From Nomia melanderi (Eukaryota; Arthropoda; Insecta; Hymenoptera; Halictidae): a stretch of 64,000 nt of DNA. The notes beneath the pieces are model-generated. The model was given only the letters and a program-made list of their open reading frames with translations, made no database searches and had not been told where the DNA came from. Position 1 is the stretch's first letter, and every line of letters begins with the position of its first letter. The DNA lies in assembly GCF_051020985.1 (NCBI RefSeq), contig NW_027475160.1, positions 558,001 through 622,000 of the forward strand, given 5' to 3'. The translations under genes were made by a program, and so were the position numbers. This document shows positions 35,953-49,700 of this stretch, piece by piece.

Positions 35953-38370
35953 AACGACCTCGGACCACCAGGGGCCGAGAAAACCACAGTCTCATGGAGC
36001 CGGACTGTCAGGGTGAGGGAAAAATCCATTATATATCTGGTGATATCTCGGGTGCTATTAGAGATAGCGCAATAAATCAGAGTGCATTGTCAGCAGATAG
36101 CCTTCGCGCATTATTCTGTGCAGCGGGAACGACCACGGACCACCAGGGGCCGAGAAAACCACCGTCTCATGGGGCCGGACACTCAGGGTCAGGGAAAAAT
36201 CCAATATATATCTGGTGAAATCTCGTGTGCTATTAGAGATAGCGCAAGAAACCAAAGTGAATTATCTGCAGGAGGCCCTGGCGCATGAATCTGTGCAGCG
36301 GCAACGACCTCGGACCACCAGGGGCCGAGAAAGCAACCGTCTCATGGGGCCGGACACTCAGGGTAAGGGAAAAATCCAATATATATCTGGTGATATCTCG
36401 GGTGCTATTACAGATAGCCTAATACATCAAAGTGCATTGTCTGTAGGAGGCCCTGTCGCATGATTCTGTGCAGCGGGAGCGAAATCGGACCACCAGCGGC
36501 CGAGAAAACCACAGTCTCATGTTGCCGGACACTCAGGGACAGAGGAAAATCCAATATATATCTGCTGATATCTCGGGTGCTATTAGAGATAGCTCAATAA
36601 ACCAAAATGAATTATCTGCAGGAGTGCCTGGCACATGAATCTGTGCAGCGGGAACGACCTCGGACCACCAGGGGCCGAGAAAACCACCGTCTCATGGGGC
36701 CGGACTTTCAGGGTCGGGGAAAAATCGAGCATATATCTGGTGATATCTCGGGTGCTATTACAGATAGCCCAATACATCAAAGTGCATTGTCTGTAGGAGG
36801 CCCTGGCGCATGATTCTGTGCAGCGGGAACGACCTCGGACCAAGAGGGGCCGAGAAAACCACCGACACATGGGGCCGGACTTTCAGGGTCGGGGAAAAAT
36901 CCAGCATATATCTGGTGATATCTCGGGTGCTATTAGAGATAGCGCGATAAATCAAAGTGCATTGTCTGCAGGACGCCCTGGCGCTTGATTCTGTGCAGCG
37001 GGAACTACCTCCGACCACCAGGGGCCGAGAAAACCACCGTCTCATGGGGCCGGACTGTCAGGGTCAGTGAAAAATCAAATATATATCTGGTGATATCTCG
37101 GGTGATATTAGAGATAGCGCAATAAACCAAAGTGAATTATCTGCAGGAGGCCCTGGCGCATGATTCTATGAAGCGGGAACGACCTCGGACCACCAGGGGC
37201 CGAGAAAACCACCGTCTCATGGTGCCGGACACTCAGGGTCAGGGAAAAATCCAATATATATCTGGTGATATCTCGGGTGCTATTACAGATAGCCCAATAC
37301 ATCAAAGTGCATTGTCTGTAGGAGGCCCTGGCGCATGATTCTGTGCAGCGGGAACGACCTCGGACCACCAGGGGCCGAGAATACCACAGTCTCATGTTGC
37401 CGGACACTCAGGGTCAGGGGAAAACCCAATATATATCTGGTGATATCTCGGGTCCTATTAGAGATAGCGCAATAAGCCAAAGTGAATTATCTGCAGGAGG
37501 CCCTGGCGCATGCATCTGTACAGCGGGAACTACCTCGGACCACCAGGAGCCGAGAAAACCACCGTCTCATGGGGCCGGACACTCAGGGTCAGGGGAAAAC
37601 CCAATATATATCTGGTGATATCTCGGGTGCTATTAGAGATAGCGCAATAAACCAAAGTTCATTGTCTGTAGGAGGCCCTGGCGCATGATTCTATGAAGCG
37701 GGAACGACCTCGGACTACCAGGGGCCGGGAAAACCACCGTCTCATGGGGTCGAACACTCAGGGTCAGGGGAAAATCCAATATATATATGGTGATATCTCC
37801 GGTGCTATTAGAGATTGCGCAACACATCAAAGTGAATTATCTGCAGGGCGCCCTGGCGCATGAATCTGTGCAGCGGGAACGACCACGGACCACCAGGAGC
37901 CGAGAAAATCACAGTCTCATGGGGCCGGACTGTCAGGGTCAAGGAAAAATCCAATATATATCTGGTGATATCTCGGGTGCTATTACAGATAGCGCAATAA
38001 ATCAAAGGGCATGGTCTGTACGAGGCCCTGGCGCATGAATCTGTGCAGCGGGATCGACCTCGGACCACGAGGGACCGAGAAAACCATCGACTCATGGGCC
38101 GGACTGTCAGGGTCAAGGAAAAATCCAATATATATATGGTGATATCTCGGGTGCTATTAGAGATAGCGAAATAATTCAAAGTGCATTGTCTGCAGGAGGC
38201 ACCGGCGCATGAATCCGTGCAGCGGGATCGACCTCGGACCACCAGGGGCCGAGAAAATCACCGTCTCATTGGGCCGGACACTCAGGGTCAGAGGAAAATC
38301 CAATATATAACTGGTGATATTTCCGGTGCTATTAGAGATAGCGCAACACATCAAAGTGAATTATCTGCAG
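35953..38370 (+). repeat. Segment X3, copy 1 (about 2.4 kb)
   Basis: Matches 49,775-52,192 at an offset of 13,822 bp. It includes the GCAGATAGCCTTCGCGC, AGCGGGAGCGAAATCGG, GACCAAGAGG, GCTTGATTCTG and CATGATTCTATGAAGCG monomers and ends with a left-domain island. The GATTGCGCAACAC change near 37,814 is private to this copy. X3 is also the core of the 22-monomer higher-order repeat farther right. Confidence 0.9.
37785..38370 (+). repeat. Left-domain island 1
   Basis: About 586 bp of left-domain monomer types sit inside right-domain sequence: TCCGGTGC...ACACATC...GGGCGCC, GGGCATGGTCTGTACG, the one-base-short CATGGGCCGG, GCGAAATAATTC, and a second ACACATC monomer with TATTTCCGG. The last part is the same as 13.7-13.9 and 16.5-16.7 kb. 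The nearest left-domain relative is about 20 kb away. Confidence 0.88.
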
Positions 38371-38836
38371 GGGGGCCTGGCGAATGAATCTGTGCAGCGG
38401 GATCGACCTCGGACCACGAGGGACCGAGAAAACCATCGACACATGGGGCCGGACTGTCAGGGTCAAGGAAAAATCCAATATATATCTGGTGATATCTCGG
38501 GTGCTATTACAGATAGCGCAATAAACCAAAGTGAATTGTCTGCAGGAAGCATTGGCGCATGAATCCGTGCAGCGGGATCGACCTCGGACCACCAGGGGCC
38601 GAGAAAACCACCGTCTCATGGGGTCGGACACTCAGGGTCAGGGAAAACTCCAATATATATCTGGTGATATCTCGGGTGCTATTAGAGATAGCGCAATAAA
38701 TCAAAGTGCATTGTCCGTAGGAGGCACTGGCGAATGAATCTGTGCGGCCGGAACGACCTCGGACCACCAGGGGCCGAGAAAACCACCGTCTCATGGGGCC
38801 GGACTGTCAGGGTCAGGGAAAAATCCAGTATAAATC
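38371..38836 (+). repeat. Trimer-repeat fragment
   Basis: About 466 bp matches the 29.97-30.44 kb and 30.50-30.97 kb parts of the trimer higher-order repeat (GGGGGGCCTGGCGAATG, GCATTGGCG, GTCCGTAGG). It is joined on the left to the left-domain island within CTGCAGG and on the right to segment Z at TATAAATCCGG. Confidence 0.85.
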
Positions 38837-39729
38837 CGGTGATATCTCGGGTGCTATTAGAGAAAGCGCGATAGATCAAAGTGCTTTGTCTGCGGGAGGC
38901 CCTGGCGCATGAATCTGTGCAGCGGCAACGACCTCGGACCACCAGGGGCCGAGAAAACCACCGATACATGATGCCGGACTGTCAGGGTCAGGGAAAAATC
39001 CAATATATATCTGGTTATATCTCGAGTGCTATTAGAGATAGCGCAATAAACCAAAGTGAATTATCTATAGGAGGCCCTGGCGCATGAATCTGTGCAGCGG
39101 GATCGACCTTGGAACACCAGGGGCCGAGAAAATCACCGTCTCATGGGGCCGGACACTCAGGGTCAAGGAAAAATCCAATATATATCTGGTGATATCTCGA
39201 GTGCTATTATAGATAGCGCAATAAATCAAAGTGAATTATCTGCAAGGGGCCCTGGCGCACGAATCTGTGCAGCGGGATCGACCTCGGAGAACGAGGGACC
39301 TAGAAAACCATCGACAAATGGGGCCGGACTGTCAGGGTCAAGGAAAAATCCAATATATATCCGGTGATATCTCATGTGCTATTAGAGATAGCGCAATAAA
39401 TCAAAGTGCATTGTCCGTAGGAGGCACTGGCGAATGAATCTGTGCGGCCGGAACGACCTCGGACCACCAGGGGCCGAGAAAACCACCGTCTCATGGGGCT
39501 GGACTGTCAGGGTCAGGGAAAAATCCAATATATATCTGGTGATATCTCGGGTGCTATTACAGATAGCGCAATAAATCAAAGTGCATTGTCTGTAGGAGGC
39601 ACTGGCGAATGAATCTGTGCAGCCGGAACGACCTCGGACCACCAGGGGCCGAGAAAATTACAGATATTCGGAATCCGTCACCCAAGGTCATGTAAAAATC
39701 CAGCATATATCTGGTGATATCCCGGGTGC
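38837..39729 (+). repeat. Segment Z, copy 1
   Basis: Matches 45,836-46,728 at an offset of 6,999 bp (40 x 175 - 1). Shared rare forms are GAGAAAGCGCGATAGATC, GATACATGATGCCGG, CTGGTTATATCTCGAG, CTTGGAACACC and CTCATGTGC. One difference noted is CTCGAGTG against CTCGGGTG in the ATTATAGATAG monomer. It contains a variant box at 39,656. Confidence 0.9.
39656..39701 (+). repeat. 46-bp variant box 13
   Basis: Lies at the right end of segment Z copy 1, with the same CAGCATATATCTGG and GATATCCCGGG continuation as box 12. Confidence 0.9.
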
Positions 39730-42700
39730 TATTAGAGATAGCGCAATAAACCAAAGTGAATTGTCTGCCGGAAGCCTTGGCGCATGCATCTGTGCAGCGG
39801 GATCCACCTCGGACAACCAGGGGCCGAGAAAACCACCGTCTCATGGGGCCGGACACTCAGGGTCAGGGGAAAATCCAATATATATCTGGTGATATCTCGG
39901 GTGCTATTAGAGATAGCGCAATAAACCTATGTGAATTATCTGCAGGAGGCCCTGTCGCATGAATCTGTGCTATGGGATCGACCTCGGACCACCAGGGCCC
40001 GCGAAAATCACCGTCTCATGGGGCCGGACTGTCAGGGTCAGGGAAAAATCATATGTATATCTGGTGATATCTCGGGTGCTATTAGAGATTGCGCAATACA
40101 CCAAAGCGAATTGTCTGCAGGTAGCCCTGGCGCATGAATCTGTTCAGCGGGATCTACCTCGGACCACGAGGGACCGAGAAAACCATCGACACACGGGGCC
40201 GGACTGTCAGGGTCAAGGAAAAATCCAATATATATCTGGTGATATCTCGGGTGCTATTAGAGATAGCGCAATAAATCAAAGTGCATTGTCTGTAGGAGGC
40301 CCTGGCGCATGAATCTGTGCAGTGGGATCGACCTCGGAACACCAGGGGCCGAGAAAATCACCGTCTCATGGGGCCGGACACTCAGGGTCAAGGAAAAATC
40401 CAATATATATCTGGTGATATCTCGGGTGCTATTATAGATAGCGCAATAAATCAAAGTGAATTATCTGCAAGGGGCCCTGGCGCACGAATCTGTGCAGCGG
40501 GATCGACCTCGGAGAACGAGGGACCGAGAAAACCATCGACAAATGGGGCCGGACTGTCAGGGTCAAGGAAAAATCCAATATATATCCGGTGATATCTCGG
40601 GTGCTATTAGAGATAGCGCAATAAATCAAAGTGCATTGTCCGTAGGAGGCACTGGCGAATGAATCTGTGCGGCCGGAACGACCTCGGACCACCAGGGGCC
40701 GAGAAAACCACCGTCTCATGGGGCCGGACTGTCAGGGTCAGGGAAAAATCCAATATATATCTGGTGATATCTCGGGTGCTATTACAGATAGCGCAATAAA
40801 TCAAAGTGCCTTGTCTGTAGGAGGCACTGGCGAATGAATCTGTGCAGCCGGAACGACCTCGGACCACCAGGGGCCGAGAAAATTACAGATATTCGGAATC
40901 CGTCACCCAAGGTCATGTAAAAATCCAGCATATATCTGGTGATATCCCGGGTGCTATTAGAGATAGCGCAATAAACCAAAGTGAATTGTCTGCAGGAAGC
41001 CTTGGCGCATGCATCTGTGCAGCGGGATCGACCTCGGACCACCAGGGCCCGCGAAAATCACCGTCTCATGGGGCCGGACTGTCAGGGTCAGGGAAAAATC
41101 ATATGTATATCTGGTGATATCTCGGGTGCTATTAGAGATAGCGCAATACACCAAAGCGAATTGTCTGCAGGTAGCCCTGGCGCATGAATCTGTTCAGCGG
41201 GATCTACCTCGGACCACGAGGGACCGAGAAAACCATCGACACACGGGGCCGGACTGTCAGGGTCAAGGAAAAATCCAATATATATCTGGTGATATCTCGG
41301 GTGCTATTAGAGATAGCGCAATAAATCAAAGTGCATTGTCTGTAGGAGGCCCTGGCGCTTGAATCTGTGCTATGGGATCGACCTCGGACCACCAGGGGCC
41401 GAGAAAATCACCGTCTCATGGGGCCGGACTGCCAGGGTTAGGGAAAAATCATATATATATCTGGTGATATCTCGGGTGCTATTAGAGATAGCGCAATAAA
41501 TGAAAGTGCTTTGTCTGCGGGAGGCCCTGGCGCATGAATCTGTGCAGCGGCAACGACCCCGGACCACCAGGGGCCGAGAAAACCACCGACACATGGGGCC
41601 GCACACTCAGGGTCAGGGAAAAATCCAATATATACCTGGTGATATCTCGGGTGCTATTACAGATAGCGTAATAAACCAAAGTGAATCACCTGCAGGAGGC
41701 CCTGGCGCACGAATCTGTGCAACGGGAACGACCTCAGACCACCAGGGGCCGAAAAAACTACTGTCTCATGGGGCCGGACACTGAGGGTCAGGGGAAAATC
41801 CAATATATATCTGGTGATATCTCGGGTGCTATTACAGATAGCGCAATAAATCAAAGTTCATTGTCTGTAGGAGGCCCTGGCGCATGAGTCTGTTGAGCGG
41901 GAACGACCTCGGACCACCAGGGGCCGAGAAAACCACAGTCTCATGGAGCCGGACTGTCAGGGTCAGGGAAAAATCCATTATATATCTGGTGATATCTCGG
42001 GTGCTATTAGAGATAGCGCGATAAATCAGAGTGCATTGTCAGCAGGAAGCCTTCGCGCATTATTCTGTGCAGCGGGAACGACCTCGGACCACCAGGGGCC
42101 GAGAAAACCACCGTCTCATAGGGCCGGACACTCAGGGTCAGGGAAAAATCCAATATATATCTGGTGATATCTCGAGTGCTATTACAGATAGCCCAATACA
42201 TCAAAGTGCATTGTCTGTAGGAGGCCCTGTCGCATGAATTTGTGCTATGGGATCGACCTCGGACCACCAGGGCCCGCGAAAATCACCGTCTCATGGGGCC
42301 GGACTGTCAGGGTCAGGGAAAAATCATATATATATCTGGTGATATCTCGGGTGCTATTAGAGATAGCGCAATACACCAAAGCGAATTGTCTGCAGGAAGC
42401 CCAGGCGCATGAATCTGTTCAGCGGGATCTACCTCGGACCACGAGGGACCGAGAAAACCATCGACACACGGGGCCGGACTGTCAGGGTCAAGGAAAAATC
42501 CAATATATATCTGGTGATATCTCGGGTGCTATTAGAGATAGCACAATAAACCAAAGTCAATTATCTGCAGGAGGCCCTGGCGCATGTATCTGGGCAGCGG
42601 GAACGACCTCGGACCACCAGGGGCCGAGAAAACCACCGTCTCATGGGGCCGGACACTCAGGGTCAGGGAAAAATCCAATATATATCTGGTGATATCTCGG

Positions 42701-42776
42701 GTGCTATTACAGATAGCGCAATAAGTCAAAGTTCATTGTCTGTAGGAGGCCCTGGCGCATGAGTCTGTTCAGCGGG
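39730..42776 (+). repeat. Segment X2, copy 2
   Basis: It carries the private CCTATGTG change near 39,927. It is preceded by segment Z, as in copy 3, and followed by X1, unlike copies 1 and 3, which are followed by X3. A variant box lies at 40,881. Confidence 0.92.
40881..40926 (+). repeat. 46-bp variant box 14
   Basis: X2 copy 2 equivalent of box 12, 7 monomers after box 13. Confidence 0.9.
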
Positions 42777-45534
42777 ATCGACCTCGGACCACCAGGGGCC
42801 GAGAAAACCACCGTCTCATGGGGTCGGACACTCAGGGTCAGGGAAAACTCCAATATATATCTGGTGATATCTCGGGTGCTATTAGAGATAGCGCAATAAA
42901 TCAAAGTGCATTGTCCGTAGGAGGCACTGGCGAATGAATCTGTGCGGCCGGAACGACCTCGGACCACCAGGGGCCGAGAAAACCACCGTCTCATGGGGCC
43001 GGACTGTCAGGGTCAGGGAAAAATCCAGTATAAATCCGGTGATATCTCGGGTGCTATTAGAGATATCGCAATAAATCAAAGTGAATTATCTGCAGGGGGG
43101 CCTGGCGAATGAATCTGTGCAGCGGGATCGACCTCGGACCACGAGGGACCGAGAAAACCATCGACACATGGGGCCGGACTGTCAGGGTCAAGGAAAAATC
43201 CAATATATATCTGGTGATATCTCGGGTGCTATTACAGATAGCGCAATAAACCAAAGTGAATTGTCTGCAGGAAGCATTGGCGCATGAATCCGTGCAGCGG
43301 GATCGACCTTGGACCACCAGGGGCCGAGAAAACCACCGTCTCATGGGGTCGGACACTCAGGGTCAGGGAAAACTCCAATATATATCTGGTGATATCTCGG
43401 GTGCTATTAGAGATAGCGCAATAAATCAAAGTGCATTGTCCGTAGGAGGCACTGGCGAATGAATCTGTGCGGCCGGAACGACCTCGGACAACCAGGGGCC
43501 GAGAAAACCACCGTCTCATGGAGCCGGACTGTCAGGGTCAGGGAAAAATCCAGTATATATCCGGTGATATCTCGGGTGCTATTAGAGGTATCGCAATAAA
43601 TCAAAGTGAATTATCTGCAGGGGGGCCTGGCGAATGAATCTGTGCAGCGGGATCGACCTCGGACCACGAGGGACCGAGAAAACCATCGACACATGGGGCC
43701 GGACTGTCAGGGTCAAGGAAAAATCCAGCATATATCTGGTGATATCCCGGGTGCTATTAGAGATAGCGCAATAAACCAAAGTGAATTGTCTGCAGGAAGT
43801 CTTGGCGCATGCATCTGTGCAGCGGGATCCACCTCGGACAACCAGGGGCCGAGAAAACCACCGTTTCATGGGGCCGGACACTCAGGGTCAGGGGAAAATC
43901 CAATATATATCTGGTGATATCTCGGGTGCTATTAGAGATAGCGCAATAAACCAAAGTGAATTATCTATAGGAGGCCCTGGCGCATGAATCTGTGCAGCGG
44001 GATCCACCTCGGACAACCAGGGGCCGAGAAAACCACCGTCTCATGGGGCCGGACACTCAGGGTCAGGGGAAAATCCAATATATATCTGGTGATATCTCGG
44101 GTGCTATTACAGATAGCGCAATAAATCAAAGTGAATTATCTGCAAGGGGCCCTGGCGCACGAATCTGTGCAGCGGGATCGACCTCGGAGAACGAGGGACC
44201 GAGAAAACCATCGACAAATGGGGCCGGACTGTCAGGGTCAAGGAAAAATCCAATATATATCCGGTGATATCTCGGGTGCAATTAGAGATACTTCAATAAA
44301 TCAAAGTGAATTATCTGCAGGGGGCCCTGGCGCATGAATCTGTGCAGCGGGAACGACCTCGGAACACCAGGGACCGAGAAAATCACCGTCTCATTGGGCC
44401 GGACTGTCAGGGTCAGGTAAAAATCCAATATATATCTGGTGATATCTCGGGTGCTATAATAGATAGCGCAATAAATCAAAGTGCATTGTCTGTAGTAGGC
44501 CCTGACGCATGAATCCGTGCAGCGGCATCGACCTCGGACCACCAGGGGCCGAGAAAATCACCGTCTCATGGGGCCGGACTGTCAGGGTCAGGGAAAAATC
44601 CAATATATATCTGGTTATATCTCGAGTGCTATTAGAGATAGCGCAATAAACCAAAGTGAATTATCTATAGGAGGCCCTGGCGCATGAATCTGTGCAGCGG
44701 GATCCACCTCGGACAACCAGGGGCCGAGAAAATTACAGATATTCGGAATCCGTCACCCAAGGTCATGTAAAAATCCAGCATACATAAGGTGATATCTCGC
44801 GTGCTATTAGAGATAGCGCAATAAAACAAAGTGCATTGTCTGCAGGAGGCCCTGGCGCATGAATCTGTGCAGCGGGAACGACCTCGGACCATCAAGGGCC
44901 GAGAAAACCACCGTCTCATGGGGCCGGACACTCAGGGTCAGGGGAAAATCCAATATATATCTGGTGATATCTCGCGTGCTATTACAGATAGCGCAATAAA
45001 TCAAAGTGAATTATCTGCAGGGGTCCTGACGCATGAATATGTGCAGCGGGAACGATCTCGGACCACCAGGGGCCGAGAAAACTACCGTCTCATGGGGCCG
45101 GACACTCAGGGTCAGGGGAAAATCCAATATATATCTAGTGATATCTCGGGTGCTATTAGAGATAGCGCAACAAACCAAAGTGAATTATCTGCAGGAGGCC
45201 CTGGCGCATGAATCTGTGCAGCGGGAACGATCTCGGACCACCAGGGGCCTAGAAAACTACCGTCTCATGGGGCCGTACACTCAGGGTCAGGGGAGAATCC
45301 AATATATATCTAGTGATATCTCGGGTGCTATTAGAGATAACGCAATAAATCAAAGTGAATTATCTGCAAGGGTCCCTGGCGCATGAATCTGTGCAGCGGG
45401 ATCGACCTCGGACAACGAGGGACCGAGAAAACCATCGACAAACGGGGCCGGACTGTCAGCGTCAAGGAAAAATCCAATATATATCTGGTGATATCTCGGC
45501 TGCTATTAGAGATAGCGCAATAAACCAAAGTGAA
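42770..45534 (+). repeat. Segment X1, copy 2
   Basis: Partner of 30,172-32,936, but here it follows X2 instead of preceding it. The left junction lies within CAGCGGGA at 42,769-42,776: upstream bases match X2 (GTCTGTTCAG) and downstream bases match X1 (TCGACCTCGG). Confidence 0.88.
44731..44776 (+). repeat. 46-bp variant box 15
   Basis: X1 copy 2 equivalent of box 11, 22 monomers after box 14. Confidence 0.9.
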
Positions 45535-45835
45535 TTATCTGCAGGAGGCCCTGGTGCATGAATCTGAGCAGCGGGAACGACCTCGGACCACCAGGGGCCG
45601 AGAAAACCACCGTCTCATGGGGTCGAACACTCAGGGTCAGGGAAAAATCCAGTATATATCCGGTGATATCTCGGGTGCTATTAGAGATAGCGCAATAAAT
45701 CAAAGTGAATTATCTGCAGGGGGGCCTGGCGAATGAATCTGTGCAGCGGGATCGACCTCGGACCACGAGGGACCGAGAAAACCATCGAAACATGGGGCCG
45801 GACTGTCAGGGTCAAGGAAAAATCCAATATATATC
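45535..45835 (+). repeat. Linker between X1 copy 2 and Z copy 2
   Basis: About 1.7 monomers are not part of the surrounding duplicated segments: a GGTGCATGAATCTGAGC monomer and a GGGGGGCCTGGCGAATG monomer with CGAAACATGG. The latter is closest to 61.74-61.9 kb, which has CTAAACATGG. Confidence 0.7.
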
Positions 45836-46728
45836 CGGTGATATCTCGGGTGCTATTAGAGAAAGCGCGATAGATCAAAGTGCTTTGTCTGCGGGAGGCC
45901 CTGGCGCATGAATCTGTGCAGCGGCAACGACCTCGGACCACCAGGGGCCGAGAAAACCACCGATACATGATGCCGGACTGTCAGGGTCAGGGAAAAATCC
46001 AATATATATCTGGTTATATCTCGAGTGCTATTAGAGATAGCGCAATAAACCAAAGTGAATTATCTATAGGAGGCCCTGGCGCATGAATCTGTGCAGCGGG
46101 ATCGACCTTGGAACACCAGGGGCCGAGAAAATCACCGTCTCATGGGGCCGGACACTCAGGGTCAAGGAAAAATCCAATATATATCTGGTGATATCTCGGG
46201 TGCTATTATAGATAGCGCAATAAATCAAAGTGAATTATCTGCAAGGGGCCCTGGCGCACGAATCTGTGCAGCGGGATCGACCTCGGAGAACGAGGGACCT
46301 AGAAAACCATCGACAAATGGGGCCGGACTGTCAGGGTCAAGGAAAAATCCAATATATATCCGGTGATATCTCATGTGCTATTAGAGATAGCGCAATAAAT
46401 CAAAGTGCATTGTCCGTAGGAGGCACTGGCGAATGAATCTGTGCGGCCGGAACGACCTCGGACCACCAGGGGCCGAGAAAACCACCGTCTCATGGGGCTG
46501 GACTGTCAGGGTCAGGGAAAAATCCAATATATATCTGGTGATATCTCGGGTGCTATTACAGATAGCGCAATAAATCAAAGTGCATTGTCTGTAGGAGGCA
46601 CTGGCGAATGAATCTGTGCAGCCGGAACGACCTCGGACCACCAGGGGCCGAGAAAATTACAGATATTCGGAATCCGTCACCCAAGGTCATGTAAAAATCC
46701 AGCATATATCTGGTGATATCCCGGGTGC
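45836..46728 (+). repeat. Segment Z, copy 2
   Basis: Partner of 38,837-39,729, directly upstream of X2 copy 3. It contains a variant box at 46,655. The Z-X2 junction is the same as at 39,730, so Z and X2 were copied together here. Confidence 0.9.
46655..46700 (+). repeat. 46-bp variant box 16
   Basis: Segment Z copy 2 equivalent of box 13, 1,924 bp (11 monomers less one base) after box 15. Confidence 0.9.
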
Positions 46729-49700
46729 TATTAGAGATAGCGCAATAAACCAAAGTGAATTGTCTGCCGGAAGCCTTGGCGCATGCATCTGTGCAGCGGG
46801 ATCCACCTCGGACAACCAGGGGCCGAGAAAACCACCGTCTCATGGGGCCGGACACTCAGGGTCAGGGGAAAATCCAATATATATCTGGTGATATCTCGGG
46901 TGCTATTAGAGATAGCGCAATAAACCAATGTGAATTATCTGCAGGAGGCCCTGTCGCATGAATCTGTGCTATGGGATCGACCTCGGACCACCAGGGCCCG
47001 CGAAAATCACCGTCTCATGGGGCCGGACTGTCAGGGTCAGGGAAAAATCATATGTATATCTGGTGATATCTCGGGTGCTATTAGAGATTGCGCAATACAC
47101 CAAAGCGAATTGTCTGCAGGTAGCCCTGGCGCATGAATCTGTTCAGCGGGATCTACCTCGGACCACGAGGGACCGAGAAAACCATCGACACACGGGGCCG
47201 GACTGTCAGGGTCAAGGAAAAATCCAATATATATCTGGTGATATCTCGGGTGCTATTAGAGATAGCGCAATAAATCAAAGTGCATTGTCTGTAGGAGGCC
47301 CTGGCGCATGAATCTGTGCAGTGGGATCGACCTCGGAACACCAGGGGCCGAGAAAATCACCGTCTCATGGGGCCGGACACTCAGGGTCAAGGAAAAATCC
47401 AATATATATCTGGTGATATCTCGGGTGCTATTATAGATAGCGCAATAAATCAAAGTGAATTATCTGCAAGGGGCCCTGGCGCACGAATCTGTGCAGCGGG
47501 ATCGACCTCGGAGAACGAGGGACCGAGAAAACCATCGACAAATGGGGCCGGACTGTCAGGGTCAAGAAAAATCCAATATATATCCGGTGATATCTCGGGT
47601 GCTATTAGAGATAGCGCAATAAATCAAAGTGCATTGTCCGTAGGAGGCACTGGCGAATGAATCTGTGCGGCCGGAACGACCTTGGACCACCAGGGGCCGA
47701 GAAAACCACCGTCTCATGGGGCCGGACTGTCAGGGTCAGGGAAAAATCCAATATATATCTGGTGATATCTCGGGTGCTATTACAGATAGCGCAATAAATC
47801 AAAGTGCCTTGTCTGTAGGAGGCACTGGCGAATGAATCTGTGCAGCCGGAACGACCTCGGACCACCAGGGGCCGAGAAAATTACAGATATTCGGAATCCG
47901 TCACCCAAGGTCATGTAAAAATCCAGCATATATCTGGTGATATCCCGGGTGCTATTAGAGATAGCGCAATAAACCAAAGTGAATTGTCTGCAGGAAGCCT
48001 TGGCGCATGCATCTGTGCAGCGGGATCGACCTCGGACCACCAGGGCCCGCGAAAATCACCGTCTCATGGGGCCGGACTGTCAGGGTCAGGGAAAAATCAT
48101 ATGTATATCTGGTGATATCTCGGGTGCTATTAGAGATAGCGCAATACACCAAAGCGAATTGTCTGCAGGTAGCCCTGGCGCATGAATCTGTTCAGCGGGA
48201 TCTACCTCGGACCACGAGGGACCGAGAAAACCATCGACACACGGGGCCGGACTGTCAGGGTCAAGGAAAAATCCAATATATATCTGGTGATATCTCGGGT
48301 GCTATTAGAGATAGCGCAATAAATCAAAGTGCATTGTCTGTAGGAGGCCCTGGCGCTTGAATCTGTGCTATGGGATCGACCTCGGACCACCAGGGGCCGA
48401 GAAAATCACCGTCTCATGGGGCCGGACTGCCAGGGTTAGGGAAAAATCATATATATATCTGGTGATATCTCGGGTGCTATTAGAGATAGCGCAATAAATG
48501 AAAGTGCTTTGTCTGCGGGAGGCCCTGGCGCATGAATCTGTGCAGCGGCAACGACCCCGGACCACCAGGGGCCGAGAAAACCACCGACACATGGGGCCGC
48601 ACACTCAGGGTCAGGGAAAAATCCAATATATACCTGGTGATATCTCGGGTGCTATTACAGATAGCGTAATAAACCAAAGTGAATCACCTGCAGGAGGCCC
48701 TGGCGCACGAATCTGTGCAACGGGAACGACCTCAGACCACCAGGGGCCGAAAAAACTACTGTCTCATGGGGCCGGACACTGAGGGTCAGGGGAAAATCCA
48801 ATATATATCTGGTGATATCTCGGGTGCTATTACAGATAGCGCAATAAATCAAAGTTCATTGTCTGTAGGAGGCCCTGGCGCATGAGTCTGTTGAGCGGGA
48901 ACGACCTCGGACCACCAGGGGCCGAGAAAACCACAGTCTCATGGAGCCGGACTGTCAGGGTCAGGGAAAAATCCATTATATATCTGGTGATATCTCGGGT
49001 GCTATTAGAGATAGCGCGATAAATCAGAGTGCATTGTCAGCAGGAAGCCTTCGCGCATTATTCTGTGCAGCGGGAACGACCTCGGACCACCAGGGGCCGA
49101 GAAAACCACCGTCTCATAGGGCCGGACACTCAGGGTCAGGGAAAAATCCAATATATATCTGGTGATATCTCGAGTGCTATTACAGATAGCCCAATACATC
49201 AAAGTGCATTGTCTGTAGGAGGCCCTGTCGCATGAATTTGTGCTATGGGATCGACCTCGGACCACCAGGGCCCGCGAAAATCACCGTCTCATGGGGCCGG
49301 ACTGTCAGGGTCAGGGAAAAATCATATATATATCTGGTGATATCTCGGGTGCTATTAGAGATAGCGCAATACACCAAAGCGAATTGTCTGCAGGAAGCCC
49401 AGGCGCATGAATCTGTTCAGCGGGATCTACCTCGGACCACGAGGGACCGAGAAAACCATCGACACACGGGGCCGGACTGTCAGGGTCAAGGAAAAATCCA
49501 ATATATATCTGGTGATATCTCGGGTGCTATTAGAGATAGCACAATAAACCAAAGTCAATTATCTGCAGGAGGCCCTGGCGCATGTATCTGGGCAGCGGGA
49601 ACGACCTCGGACCACCAGGGGCCGAGAAAACCACCGTCTCATGGGGCCGGACACTCAGGGTCAGGGAAAAATCCAATATATATCTGGTGATATCTCGGGT

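Noticed and set aside
37785..38370. The left-domain islands as insertions of a mobile element.
   Set aside because: They consist only of satellite monomers in phase with their surroundings, with no terminal repeats, target-site duplications or coding capacity. Exchange between monomers explains them.
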